A stretch of 64,000 nt of DNA from Siderastrea radians (Eukaryota; Cnidaria; Anthozoa; Scleractinia; Rhizangiidae): positions 9,127,130-9,191,129 of the forward strand of contig OZ024898.1 in the NCBI GenBank assembly GCA_964017195.1. Reading direction: 5' to 3'. Below, in pieces: positions 21,877-33,504 of the stretch. Below the pieces are notes generated by a model. That model searched no databases. It was given only the letters and a program-made list of their open reading frames with translations, and was not told the DNA's origin. Each line of letters opens with the position of its first letter. Within the stretch, counting starts at the first letter, position 1. A program made the position numbers and the translations under genes.

Positions 21877-22559
21877 GTGAGTTGAAAAAGTGCTTATTTA
21901 ACCCCTATCTTCTCCGCAGAGGTTCGGTGTTCACAGCGGTCAAAGGCACAACGCGTGCGCAGTTCCCGCCACCATTTTCCTCAGAAAAATATAGGCAAAT
22001 GCATGTGGAAAGCTTCACAACGGCAAAATGTAACGCCGTTTCTAAGTATGTGTTCATAATGTAGTAACTGTCATCCAGCATATTTATCGGCGTGGGATTC
22101 GGTTTGATGGGACATTGTATGTATCGTTTTGATACGAATTTCACGCTCGTAAACGTTGGAACTAGCTGATTCAAACTTCAAGGCTCTGAAAAACTGAAAG
22201 TGATGTGCCTTATTGCGTTTGACCACTGTGAAGGTTCCGTGGGGCGTTGGGATGGATCCGCTGTACAGGGTAAGTGCAGGCGCAGGAGTCGTTTTTCACC
22301 CCTGCCCTCACTTTGCTCAGCCGACTTCCCTCCCAAAAATTTTTTTGAGCCTCTGCGGAGGACAGAGAATTAACAACAAATGAATTGCGAGTGGAACGAA
22401 AGGAAACGCAAATGAGTTAAGGTTAAACCTGAATCCTTCTATTTTTTACTGGTTGCAGTAAACCTTGGGGCTGGAGGTAACCTTACGATGGACTAGCGTC
22501 CCATCCAGGGGGGGGGGGGGGTAGCAATAAATCTCAACTTAATCCAGCAGATAATTAAC

Positions 22560-22860
22560 AATTTTTCACTTAGGTGGAGGGGAATAGTGGTTTATATTTG
22601 CCGAGCCCTGAAGCGGCGAGGAATATACCTACCACTGTTCACCGACACTGAAGTGAATAATTGTTTTAGTATATATATCAAACAAGCAGATAGCCAACAC
22701 CAAATAGTTCCTTTTCCTTGAGAAATGAGGAAATAGGAAAAACTCGCACGCGAAATCCAGAAAGATGCCGGGAGCTGACTAGCAAGGACTATCCCGAGTT
22801 TAAGTAGCCAATCAGCGCGCGCGAAAAACACCATCCACTGGTTTGGTATATATTAAAATT
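22560..22860 (+). repeat. Dispersed repeat, also at 53730-53950
   Basis: Shares CACCAAATAGTTC, GAGAAATGAGG, GCGAAATCCAGAAAGATGC, GTAGCCAATCAGCGC and CACTGGTTTGGTATAT with 53730-53950 in the same orientation. Function and class unknown; a tract of 12 or more G lies just upstream (22509-22522). Confidence 0.6.
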
Positions 22861-22923
22861 CGTTAGTCTGGAGGCAGGGAGGAGAATGTAGAGTTCTTCA
22901 CGCAAATCTACTTTTTTCTCCAG

Positions 22924-23084
22924 CTTTCATCGTGCAACGTCGATTTGCCGCCTTGGATATGTCGTCTGATGAGATGAAATGCAGCGACATAGTGTACAAC
23001 GCCAGTGACTTTTACGCCCTTCAGCCGATTCACGTCCTTTTGACGATCAATCATGGAGGACAAACTAATGGCTTGGTTCACGAC
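22924..23084 (+). CDS. Lectin gene exon 8: module D, first part
   Basis: 161 nt, phase 1 in, phase 0 out, residues 382-435. It reads PFIVQRRFAALDMSSDEMKC, then YNASDFYALQPIHVLLTINH (a sequon and the P.HV.LTI strand) and ends GLVHD. It corresponds to the first half of module A, including the EMKC / ILKC cysteine. Acceptor TTTCTCCAG, donor GTAAGA. The next exon is 18.4 kb away. Confidence 0.85.
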
Positions 23085-24880
23085 GTAAGAAAGACCTGTA
23101 CTCGGTATTCTATCTCCGTTTGGGGAGGGAGGGCGTAGTCCCCAAGGGGAGGGGTTAATCCGTGTGAGTTGAACGAGCCAATTAACTCATTCATACCTTT
23201 CTCGAAAGCCCCGGAAAGTCATTTCTATAAAAGGACCCCTCATTCTACAAAAACCATTATCTTAACATGTCGGCAAGAAATGCTTAACCTAACTATGCCT
23301 ATAGCAAAGTTTTATGCTTGTAAACTTCTAGTTTATACGGTACAACGTGAATTATCGTTCCCGAAATCGACCCCCAAACTTACGGGCTTTCGAGAAACGC
23401 AAGCTAGGACCAGGTCTTAGCTCTTAAGGGTGGAAAGGGGGCAGGGCATCCAGGATAAAGGGGGGGGGGTTAAGTGGAAAAATTTACACAAAATTGCGTA
23501 ACGAAAAAGGGCAAAGAGGCAGGAGCCAAGAAAATTGGGGTGGGAACTAGGATTAACGGGTACGGGAGTGGGAATTTTGAACACCACTGTCCCGTGTCCA
23601 ACAAGCCCCGGCTTCCGTAATACGTACCACCTGAGAGATTCAGCATCACTACTAGTCCCCCCTGGATGGGATGCTAGTCTATCACAGCTCTACCTACTGG
23701 ATTTAGCTGTTGCTTCTTCAGGGAGTTATTCAGGTCTGTTGCTCTAATAAAACTTACCCTAATTTCGAAATTCCCACACGTTTTACAGCGTCGCAAATTT
23801 GTCAGATTTCCGTATTTGGGTAGCATGGAGAATTCCGTCTTAAAATGGGACCCTTTTACATGCTTTCAATCATCCAACACCCAAGAGACACAACCTACAA
23901 TAGGCTTTATAGGAAGGCTCCACAAGAAATTTTATAACAACTGAGTGAATTCTCGCGCGTTGATTGACTCTTGGTTGCTGTCGATGAGAATATAGACCAA
24001 TGCAAATAACGTACCGTTTTTAAACGCAATTAAAATTGTGTGACCGTCTTGGCCGGATATGAATGTTGCCAAACTGTTGTGCCCCGCTGGTTCTTCAAAT
24101 TTAAGCGACAGAACTACAACAGCTTTGAAAATCCGTAATCCTTAATCAACTTGGCAGTGAATCAACTCCCCCGCGATTCGTTGTTCCACTTGAGTTTCGA
24201 AGATTTTATGACTGCGTTTTTATGGTCCTTGATAAGAGTGTAGATCATGATAAAACTAGAGTCGATTTGTTGAGCGGAGTCCACCTTACCCTTGCAGTTA
24301 ACAAAAAGACATGAAAATTTGTTAGTTTAGTATTTTAAAGGGTCGTTGAAGTAAACCTGAACTGAAAACGATGGCGGCTTAATAATCTAAATACTGAAAG
24401 TAAAGCAACATTTGCCAGAAATTACAATGAAAAATATATGAAGGCTTGAAGCCTTTGATGCACTAAAGGCCACGACGCCACGCTCAAATTTTTTTATCTT
24501 GTACAACATAATAAACAGTGCCACAGGAAAGTAGTGTTTAGTAGCTTGTCTTTGTAAGGTGACGTGATTCGACTTTGCCTCTGACCGAAAAAACTAAGAA
24601 ATGTCAAAGCGATGGCTCTTTACCTTTTACAATCCCTTTGTACAAGTAATCAACTCCTAATTTGTCCTAACAACGTTAAGAGTTTACAAAGCGGAATGCT
24701 AAGGAGAATAATGAACACAATCACCAGACACATGATCTCTTGCAGAAACTATGGTCCCTAGACACCGCCAAACTGTTAGAACTGACACTACTAGACTGCC
24801 AGTAGTCTCTAATTTTGGCGCTGGTGATTGTGGGGCAACCAAAATACACATGCGCGCGCGCAAAATTTGATGACGATTGT

Positions 24881-24911
<31 letters not shown>

Positions 24912-25021
24912 GCGGGCGAAATACACACACGCGCGCGCAAAATTTCGAGGAGGCGCGACACGAGCTTGGCAAGTTCTAAAACGCACAACACTCACTAACA
25001 GTGGGCTGTCAATGAGTTCAG
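23085..25021 (+). other. Giant lectin intron, left part
   Basis: Contains a repeat with GGATGGGATGCTAGTC at 23665 (its inverse GATGGACTAGCGTCCCATCC lies at 22489), a reverse ~106-bp repeat copy at about 24500-24560, and a (GT)n/(G)n/(CG)n tract at 24845-24945. No exon seen. Confidence 0.5.
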
Positions 25022-26163
25022 TCAAGTTCTCTCTGGGAGTTCTTCAGCAATCTCTTGAATAGGTGAGAGGCACCTCTGAAAGTTCACTCTAGTTCTTCGG
25101 GTGATCTCAAACGATCTTTCATCATGACATTGGGTGGCCTTTGCTACTGTGTGTGTTGAAGGGGGATCTGTAGTGAGGTTGGCACCGAATATCAAACTGT
25201 TCATAGCAAACATGTTGTTGTCAATATCGTAAGAACTTCGACAAAGTCCAATCCGCCTGAACACGTTCTTAACCCCTGTTCGGAAGTCTCTTTTGCGGAT
25301 GGAATAGATGATCGGCTTGCATATTGAGCTGGCATGAAAGATACATGACTTGACCAATACTACCTCGCCTGGAACTTTAATGCTTTTAGCCAACTTGCGA
25401 ACAAAGCCAACGATGTATCCGGGAAGAAAGCACAGCAAAAACCTGCAGATAACGATGCCGATGTCTACAGCTGCCTTTCGTTCTTTCGGTCTCTTTGACA
25501 TCTGTTGCTGCTGGTTGTCGGTAGCTGCAAGGCTTCCTATTTGAATTTTTAGTGCGTTGATCTGTCTCTTTGCCGTCTTGTATACGGACCAGTTAAAGAA
25601 CACGATTACCAGAAAAGATAGGACAAAGGAGGCGATGGAAAACAGAATGGTGTTCCGTCCACTGGAGGCATTCTTCATCGCAGACCATCCTTTTCGCAAT
25701 AGAAAAGCTCGCCATTGTATTCGTACCTTCCAAGAAAGCCAAGAAACGGACCGATTGAAAGTGGAATGGGGATTATCCAAATTAGAACTATTAACACCAC
25801 TCTGGATTTGGTAACCCTGCCCGTGTATGTCAAAGGTGACTTGACTATCGCACTGTATCGTTCATAAGACACTGCCACCAGGTGAAGAACCGTGTTGAGG
25901 TAAAAGTATCTTGCAAAGAAAGCATTGAGAAGGCACATTGTTTCGCCGTATAACTACCTTTCTTGTGCTATGCTACCGATGCGAAATGTGGTGACAAGGA
26001 TTAGAAACAGAAAGTCTGACAACGGAAGGCTGGTGAGTAGAATATACCGCATCACATAAACTCTTTTTTCTAAGATGATCGTCACTGTTACAAGAAATTT
26101 ACCAGGGAGGCCGGTGGCGTTGAAAAGAGCGTAGAACGCTGCAATGATTTGAGGGAAACCCAT
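25022..26163 (-). pseudogene. Class A GPCR pseudogene, paralogue of 28699-29874
   Basis: Aligns end to end with the intact GPCR gene 2.5 kb away. Reading on the minus strand: TM1-TM2 are open (MGFPQIIAAFYALF...) until a TAG at about 25951-25953 replaces the Trp of QERW; TM3-TM5 continue (ARYFYLNTVLHLVAVSYERY) until a one-base deletion near 25690 within CEKGW; the rest runs in the third frame to a stop at 25022. Key residues are also lost: TM1 GN is GK and TM7 NPIIY is KPIIY. It lies antisense inside the lectin gene's largest intron. Decay is clear; transcription is unknown. Confidence 0.9.
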
Positions 26164-26403
26164 GTTGGAAACGTTAATTTTTTATGGCAGTTGTGACCGA
26201 GCCTATAATGTTTAGACGATATATTTGCATCTAACTTGACAAGTACCTTGTTTTTTTTTAAATTTCTTTTTTTATGGGAGGCAAACCTCAGTTCTCTTTG
26301 TCGAAGCATGTACAGATTGGGCGGAAATTTTGTTTCAAAAACAACCAACAAAACACCGTTATATATAGTTGGTCGAAAAATATAATTTTTTCCTATAATT
26401 TAC

Positions 26404-26573
26404 AGCTGGAACGTTGACGCTTTTAGCTAACCTGCGAACAAAGCCAACGATGTATCCGGGAAGAAAGCACAGCAGAAAACGCGCAGACGGTTATGCCGCT
26501 GTCTACAGCCGCATTTCGTTCTTTCGCTCTCTTTGACGTCTGTTGCTGCTGGCTATCGGTAGCTGCAAGGCCT
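26404..26573 (-). pseudogene. Third GPCR fragment (ICL3/TM6 region)
   Basis: Matches 25370-25545 of the pseudogene (GSLAAT then SQQQQ and KERNAAVD on the minus strand), with frameshifts. It is followed at 26573-26685 by a copy of the pseudogene's own 5' flank (26287-26400, ACAACCAACAAAACACCGTT). So a duplicate of the pseudogene plus flank exists with TM1-TM5 deleted. Confidence 0.8.
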
Positions 26574-26689
26574 CAGTTCTCTTGATCGAAACAGATTGGG
26601 TGGTAATTTCGCCTCAAAAACAACCAACAAAACACCGTTATAGTTGATCGAAAAATAAAAAATTTTCCTACAATTTCCAAAGTGTTAAA

Positions 26690-28690
26690 CTTTATATGAT
26701 GGCTTAGTAGCTTGATGATCGCGAATAATTCAGTAAACACGGCTAATTTTTGAGCAATATGACTCGCTTTGTTGCCTGCGAAAAAAACGGACTGGTGATT
26801 TTAAATATTCAACTTCCCTATTTCATTGCCTTTTCTCTTTGTTTGTAATTGTTTATCCATCAATATTTTTTGTCGTTTTGAGTGGCTGATACCACCGAAT
26901 TTGAGCCAAAACGGGATACAATGACGTATTACAACTTCTTCAATTCAAACGTAGTTTCTGCAGATGAAAGAGAGCAGGCGACATATGTTGATCAAGAATG
27001 AGAGTCAAATTTACACGAAAATTGCGCTGATAATTTGCAGAGACCTAAAACAGTTATTAGTAACAGAGATCATCGAAAATTAAAGAAAAATCTTGGGTGG
27101 CTATACTAGCGTAGGTTGATGGAGCTTTTACCTTGCGTATTTTTTTCCTTTTCAGTCCTTTCTTTTTAGAGCATTGTCTCTTAATTTCGATGAAATCCAA
27201 TTTCAGCCATCTTTGTTTTTTGGAGTTCTTGTTTAACAAAATCTTCAAACTAAATCTCAATTCAGCAAAAGCTGCGGAAGAAACGACATCGTTCAGCCGA
27301 TTTTTAACTTTCCTTTCTCTCATCTCGGTCTTCTTACTCAGTTGACATTGTTGAATTGAAATTCTTGTTCTTGATTACGACTTCGATCTCAAGTTTGACA
27401 AGGTGCTTTTCGGAAATAATCTTGTTTTCTCTCAGGCTACGTTTGCACGAAATGATTCGTTAATGCTTCTGGGTTCGTATTAGGATTTGTTAGGCATTTT
27501 AGTAACAGGGCCGATTCGGATTTCGTAGGCCCGTTTCTAACGTTGAACATTGATACTCCAAAACTAATTCAAATTAGCCAAAACAATAACTTTCAGTGCT
27601 TACTTGCATTCGAATTCGGCACACAAAGTGCGACGATTAAACTAGGCCTGCTGCACAGTTTACAACAAAGTATGAATATGGAGATAGAAGTTGCAGAGCA
27701 AGTGGAATAACCCACAAAAACTGTAAGAAAACTTTCAGATTCTACCGAAAGTGTGGATTGAGCAAAACATTGGGTGAAAATAATGCAAAGGGACGCTTTT
27801 TTCACTTTCATCGGAGAATGAGCACAATGGTGTCGGCCTTGTGCTTGTTTGAAATTTTGTAGAGGACCCACTGAAGTCGCGAAAAACTGGTCAACGAATA
27901 AATGAATAGAGGAAGGGGATTGGGGGGGGGGGATAGAGGGCGGGAACGTGGGAGAATAGAGAGCGAGAGGTGTACGGGAAACGGGACCACAATAACGTGG
28001 CGGGAAGCGGAAGAAATAGGGAAAAATAGGCGACGAGGGGGGTGCCAACAAAAAAGGGCAGGGGCCGGGATAAAATGGTACGGGATGCAAGAACTGCGCA
28101 GAAATTTTACTTTTAGCCAGATTTTATTCAGAGACTCGAAAGTAAAAGCCACGTACGTTAAACAGCATAATAAAAAGCACCACACTTGTTCACACCTTAG
28201 GTTGTTATGTACGATCCCTCAAGCACGAATCACTCTGTACAGCCGTAACAAACAGTAGCACGGGAAACACTAGTCAACAGCTTTCATTTGAGCAATCTCT
28301 AAAGCATTTCATCCACAGATTCAAAAATTATAACCATTTTGTACAGCACAATAAACAGAGCTATCTGCCTAATGCTCCTTATTTCAGTAGTCACATCAAT
28401 CGAGTTTGGCTCTGGCAGAAACAACTATTTAAGAAAAACTAAATGAATGGCAACTTACTCTTGCTTCTCCATTTCAGAACCGATCAACCTTTAATTTTTC
28501 CTAACAAAGTCAATACTCAGTGACTATACGGACAGCAAAGGAGGATATTGAGAACCATCAGCAGACATTGTCCCGATGCATCGAAAATCTTTAGGAACTA
28601 GCTTTAGACAGCTAACAGCCAGTGGTAAGCAAAAGTTTGATACGGCAACGCCGGGCAACGCTGGGCAACGCCGGGCAAGTTCACTAAATA
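26690..28690. other. Intron sequence between GPCR copies
   Basis: No gene seen. A reverse ~106-bp repeat copy lies at 28120-28380. A G-rich low-complexity stretch at 27900-28080 makes long but meaningless proline-rich open frames. GCAACGCCGGGCAACGCTGG at 28645 is a short minisatellite of about 11 bp. Confidence 0.5.
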
Positions 28691-28698
28691 TGAGTTGT

Positions 28699-29874
28699 TC
28701 AGTCAAGTTCTTCATCGACCTCTGGAATCGGTGAAAGGCTTCTCCTCTGAAAATTCACTCCAGCTCGTCGGGTGCTCCCAAATAATCCTTCATCCTGATA
28801 TTGGGTGGCCTGTACTGCTACGGGTGTTGCACGGGGGTCTTCAGTGGCGAGCTCGGCGCCGATTCGTACGCTGTTCATGACGATCACTTCGTTAAAGATG
28901 TAGATAGAGTTTTTATAAAGTCCAATTCTCTTCAACACTTTCTTAATCCCGGTTCGGAAGTCTCTTTTGCGGATGCAATAGATGATCGGGTTGCATATTG
29001 AGGTGGCAATTAAGATACAAGAGGTGACTAAAACCACTTCGGCTGGAACTTTCATGTTTTTGACGAACTGGCGAAGATTACCAACAATGTACGTGGGAAG
29101 ATAACTCATCACAAACGCGCAAATAATGATAATGATATCGGCAGCTGCTTTTCGTTCTCTTATTCTCTTTGCCATCTCTTGCTGTTGGCTTTGGGAACCT
29201 GCAAGGCTTCCTATTTGAACTTCTAAGGCTTCGATCTGTCTTTTGGCCGTCTTGTAGACCGACCAGTTAAGGAACACGATTACAAGAAATGGAAGAACAA
29301 AACAGGCGATGGACAAGAGAATCGCGTTCCGTCCGCTTGAACCACTCTGCATTGTCCATCCTTGTTCGCAGCGGAAAACTTCTGGATTGTAATCGTACCT
29401 TCCAGCAAATCCAAGAAACGGAGCGATGGGAAAGAAGATCGGGATTATCCAAATAAGGACTATTAACACCACTCTAGATTTTGTCATCCTGCCCGTGTAT
29501 GTCAAAGGTGATTTGACTATCGCCCTGTATCGTTCATAGGAGACCGCTACCAGGTGAAAAACTGTGTTGAGGTAAAAGTATCTCGCAAAGAATGCATTGA
29601 GAAGGCACATTGTTTCTCCGTATAGCCATCTTTCTTGTGCTATGCTTGCCATGCGGAATGGGTTGACGAATATAAGGAACAGAAAGTCTGAGACTGCGAG
29701 GCCTGCGAGTAGAATGTACCGCATCACATGAAACCTTCTTTCCAGGATGATCGTTATTATTACCAGCAAATTACCAGAAAGACCGATCACCTCGAAAATT
29801 CCGTGGAACGCTGCAATAACCTGAGGAAAAACCATGTTGGAATTGAAACAGCCTCGAGAAGAAATCTCACTCAT
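28699..29874 (-). CDS. Class A rhodopsin-like GPCR, single exon, intact
   Basis: 391 residues, seven hydrophobic segments. Landmarks: TM1 GLSGN (N35), TM2 AVSDF (D63), Cys90 and Cys169 for the extracellular disulphide, SYERY at 112-116 in place of DRY, TM4 W142, TM5 P195, TM6 with MSYLPTY around P260 (no CWxP), TM7 NPIIY (295-299) and a basic helix 8 (RKRDFRTG). The intracellular loop 3 is moderately long and Gln/Lys rich. Ligand unknown; it looks like one of the expanded cnidarian aminergic/peptide-type orphan receptors, which is inference. It is intronless, as these often are, and lies antisense inside the lectin gene's 18-kb intron beside a dead paralogue. An alternative start is Met14, where the paralogue begins. 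Confidence 0.92.
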   Translation of the reverse strand: MSEISSRGCFNSNMVFPQVIAAFHGIFEVIGLSGNLLVIITIILERRFHVMRYILLAGLAVSDFLFLIFVNPFRMASIAQERWLYGETMCLLNAFFARYFYLNTVFHLVAVSYERYRAIVKSPLTYTGRMTKSRVVLIVLIWIIPIFFPIAPFLGFAGRYDYNPEVFRCEQGWTMQSGSSGRNAILLSIACFVLPFLVIVFLNWSVYKTAKRQIEALEVQIGSLAGSQSQQQEMAKRIRERKAAADIIIIICAFVMSYLPTYIVGNLRQFVKNMKVPAEVVLVTSCILIATSICNPIIYCIRKRDFRTGIKKVLKRIGLYKNSIYIFNEVIVMNSVRIGAELATEDPRATPVAVQATQYQDEGLFGSTRRAGVNFQRRSLSPIPEVDEELD

Positions 29875-29959
29875 TTAGTATTTTGAGGCGGATGTGATGG
29901 GTTTGATGTTCTGGCGACAGTATTTGCATTTGAAGAGCGCTTTGAAGCTCGCGGGAGAA

Positions 29960-30230
29960 ACAGATTATAAACAAGAAAAGCCCCAGGGGCATTACACCCC
30001 GCCGTTGTTCTCCCTCGCCTCAGGGTGCAAAATATGGGCTCCTGTTTACGGTCACAAGTACAAGTGGTGTAGTGGAAGTTTGCCACGAATATCTGTTTGG
30101 CCGAGCGAAAATTGGGAGTCTGGGGCTAGTGTCCGACAAAACAAACAAACAAACAAACAAACAAAAAACAGGGGCATTTCATCCCGCCTTTGTTCTCCCT
30201 TCCCCTAGGGTGCAAAATATATTACGGTCA
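29960..30230. repeat. Dispersed repeat, GAAAAGCCCCAGGGGCATT type
   Basis: AACAAGAAAAGCCCCAGGGG at 29971 and TTTGGCCGAGCGAAAATTGGG at 30095 recur at 31600 and 31556 in different order. It includes an (AAAC)n tract at 30139-30166. Class unknown. Confidence 0.6.
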
Positions 30231-30349
30231 CTCAAGATACAAGCCCAAGTGGTATAAATTTTTGAAGTTGGTGATTTATGGTACCTTTGGCCATTCCCCC
30301 TACGTCGTCTCCGCACCCTTCTCCCCGTGATAAAAGGCGAATTCATGCC

Positions 30350-30900
30350 AGCTTGAATCGTTGTCTTTCAAAGCTCGCTAGCACCTTCGGTCCTTGCTCT
30401 CGTCGAAGAGAGGTTAACTCCACTGAATTCCTTGAAGGTTTTTCAAAACTTTTCCTAAAGATTTTGGCGAAGCAAAGCAAACTGTCAAAAAAAGCTTGCA
30501 TTTTATTGTGGAATATACAGGTCCGCTTTGTGGTTGGTCGGCTGTTGTGCTCTCTGATCGTAAGTATTCAAGCTTCAGGGATTTCGATTCCACTATCTCT
30601 ATTGATGTTATTAGGATGAAGTCTTATATGGATAGCCTCTTTGACCCTACGTGTGTACCAGTGAGGGAACAACATCTAACAGTCGGAATAATAATGAGGA
30701 TCGAAATGCACCAATAGGAGCGAACCATCATGCTACAAATAGCGACACGTAAACAATCGACCTCATCGCCTGATGAAGACTAGCAGTATTGCAGTCGAAA
30801 CGTCGCGATCAACAACTCAAAGCGATTCCATCGTGAGACAAACGAATAAACGTTCATCTTACCTATCTTACACCACGATGAACAATAAACACATCTTTAA
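30350..30900 (+). repeat. Penelope-like remnant with hammerhead-like core
   Basis: At 30770-30805 the order is CCTGATGA, then the hairpin AGACTAGCAGTATTGCAGTC (GACT/AGTC and GCA/TGC pairs), then GAAACGTCGCG. CTGATGA-stem-GAAA is the invariant hammerhead ribozyme core, and Penelope-like retroelements carry such motifs. The third stem is only partly visible (TCGC..GCGA). Short open frames upstream (30496-30717) show no domain I recognise. The TTTCAAAGCTCGCTAGCACC stretch at 30369 recurs diverged at 30978. Confidence 0.55.
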
Positions 30901-31019
30901 TGACATTTATAAACCTTGTTTCACTCGCGTCGAGTAACCAACGAAAATCTAAACAACATCGAATCGGTGACTTTCGAAGCTTGCTAGCATCTTTGGAAGT
31001 TTGAAAGATTATTTCATAC

Positions 31020-31330
31020 ACAATTCACAAAAAAATACATATATTATTAAATACAAAAATTATAAAGTACTAAGAATTAATGAAGGTTCAGTTCCACCCG
31101 CAAATAGCAGAGGCTAATCGAGGCGGGCGGAGCTACAATGGTACAGCGGTCGCGATTACACAAGGATATTTAAATAATAAATTAATACAATTACAATTAA
31201 ATAAGGATAAATAAATAACTAAATAACTATATACATTAATTACTCGAATTACAGAAAACAAAATTGATAGAGGAGAGGAAGGAAGGATACCAAAAATAGG
31301 AAACTTGATCAGTTATACATACTTTGCAAT
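31020..31330 (-). repeat. AT-rich retroposon-like tail
   Basis: A long A/T-rich stretch with TAAATAA runs around a GC-rich core (GGCGGGCGGAGC). Resembles a reverse-strand LINE/SINE 3' end like those at 46195 and 21055; no coding part seen. Confidence 0.35.
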
Positions 31331-31339
31331 TTTCTGCAG

Positions 31340-32529
31340 TAGAATAAGCGCTTCAACATAATCATCCTCAGCCTCCAGTATCGAAAGCAACATACTTTGA
31401 ATATGCTTTTTAAAAGCACTCTTGTCGTCGCTCTCCTCGAAGGGGTTCTTATGCCATGGCATCCCTAGTTATTTTCTACACCGACTTGCATGAAAATTTT
31501 GGCTAATCGACGCTAAACGGCCGAAGATAATGCCCACGTTTACCGACGAGTATTTTTGGCCGAGCGAAAACCGGGAGTCTGGGGTAAGTGACCAACAAGA
31601 AACAAGAAAAGCCCCAGGGGCATTAGACCCCGGAAAGACATTAGCGGCTAGGAAATTTGGCGGATAGGATTCCGTTTCCTAAATTTTTGCTGCGCATTAA
31701 ATTTTCGCAGAACAGATCAACTTGTATTAGCTTACACAAATATGCTCGGAAACTCTCTAAGAAACCAGAAATTACATTTAAGTATTTTGCTAAAAGTTTC
31801 TCGTTGGGTGCCCCCGTATAAATTTTCTCTAATAAAACCACCGAATTCAGTTGGAACCAGCGCAGGAAAAGGTCATGCATAACTATTCTACAATTCAAAT
31901 GAAGGAAATTTCCGTAGATGGACCAGATTTTGAAAACCTCAGTTCGAATCCTTAATGAACTTGCATTGACGGGAAATTAAAAATCAGACGACGTATGCTG
32001 ATAAGAAATACGTGTAAATATGTCACGAAAATTTTGATCATTATTTCAGAGGTTTGTTTTACGATAAGAAATAAATCATCGAAATTAGGAATTGGTCGCA
32101 TTTTAGATAACTATATGGGTTCCTGTCGGTCGTGCCTTTTCCCTTGCCTAAATGTTTTTCGATTTAAGATCACATCTTCCGTGGGCAATTGTTCTCAAAC
32201 ACGAAAATTAAGGAATTTTAGGTAACTATCCGAGCATGTGTTGATGTGGCCTCTTATCTTGGATAATTTTTCTTTTTAATTCATTCTCCTTTAAGCACTG
32301 TCTCAATTCCAACCAATTTAAATTTCAGCCATCTTTGTTTCTTGGCCGAGACCTTTCGTTATCCTGCAAGATCCTCAAAACAAGTCTCAATCGTGTCAAT
32401 TCAGCCCGCAAAAGCTGGAGAAGAATTGATTTTGTTTGGTTGATTTGGCTTTCCTTCTCTCGTGTTGCTCATATACGTGTTCTGTTGTTGACGGTTGACA
32501 TTGGTTGATAGTTATATTTTCTCAACTAT
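31340..32529. other. Intron sequence, nothing recognised
   Basis: Holds the second copy of the GAAAAGCCCC repeat (31550-31640). 32280-32470 resembles 27165-27345 in the same orientation (TTTCAGCCATCTTTGTTT), a dispersed repeat of about 180 bp. Confidence 0.4.
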
Positions 32530-33504
32530 TTAAGAGCGCTTGTCTGTAAAAATCAAACATAACGCGGCAAGGGTGGAAAATTCGATTTCTTTCATATTTT
32601 AATGTTAGATAGGTTAGGGTATAACTAAAATCACTGGATACTTTTTTTTGGCAAAATATCCTTTTATTTCAAAGAAAAATGCAAATAACGAACTTCCGTT
32701 AAAATCGCCATTTGAAGCAGTAAATTATGACATCAATTTGAGGCGTTCGCGTGCAAAAACAATCCCTCTGTCGTCTTTTAAACACTCAATTTTACTTTTG
32801 CAATGTCTCAAGAGCTTCAAAACTGATTTTGGTAGAAACTGCGTTGTTCTTTGTGTTTGAAATAATTTAATTTTGAAAGTATACATTTCTCATCAGGAAA
32901 AGTACTTCGTGAATTAAATTATTTTTCACCATGTGCTAAACCTTCAAATCGATTCAGCTTCTGGCTGTTGAATTAAGAAAAGATGTTCTCAGGATTGCTG
33001 CAAAAATTTCTTTGGGCAAATGATTGAGAGCGACGCGAGAGCTTTTCAAAGTTCGTTAAAATGCAGGTTGTTTGACCCTTCTTGGCAACATTCCATTCGC
33101 GAGTCACGCACATATTTTAATGTGTTTCGACCCATATGAGATCGAAAACGTCAAACAGAAAAACAGTTCGAAATACTCTTACCTCATTTGCTGTAGAGGA
33201 CAGGTCCAGAGGCCCTTTCCGAGTGATTCTCTTGCCGTTCGACGTATTTTGGTCCTGTTGATGCCATCCAATGAACACCGCCAACTGGGTCAGTGTATTG
33301 TAAACGGTCGAACAGCTCAACAACAACCTTTCTTCCAAAACGTTCGACATCTTTCTACACTGTGACATCTTACTCAACGGTTCAGTTGCTGGTCAGTGTT
33401 GCTTAGTTGGCAATACACAGAAAGGTTTTTATCACCACATGTCGCCGCTAACGTGGCCAGAGTTTTATCTAGAGCCGCGTCACGCAATGCAAATGATCGG
33501 GCAA

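Noticed and set aside
24699..25025. 108-residue minus-strand frame with Pro and Thr/His runs
   Set aside because: Created by the (GT)n/(G)n/(CG)n tract at 24845-24945; the three overlapping frames all look alike, as expected for simple repeats.
27593..28185. Long proline-rich open frames on the minus strand
   Set aside because: They are the reverse reading of a G-rich low-complexity stretch (27900-28080) with no family resemblance, start context or splice sites.
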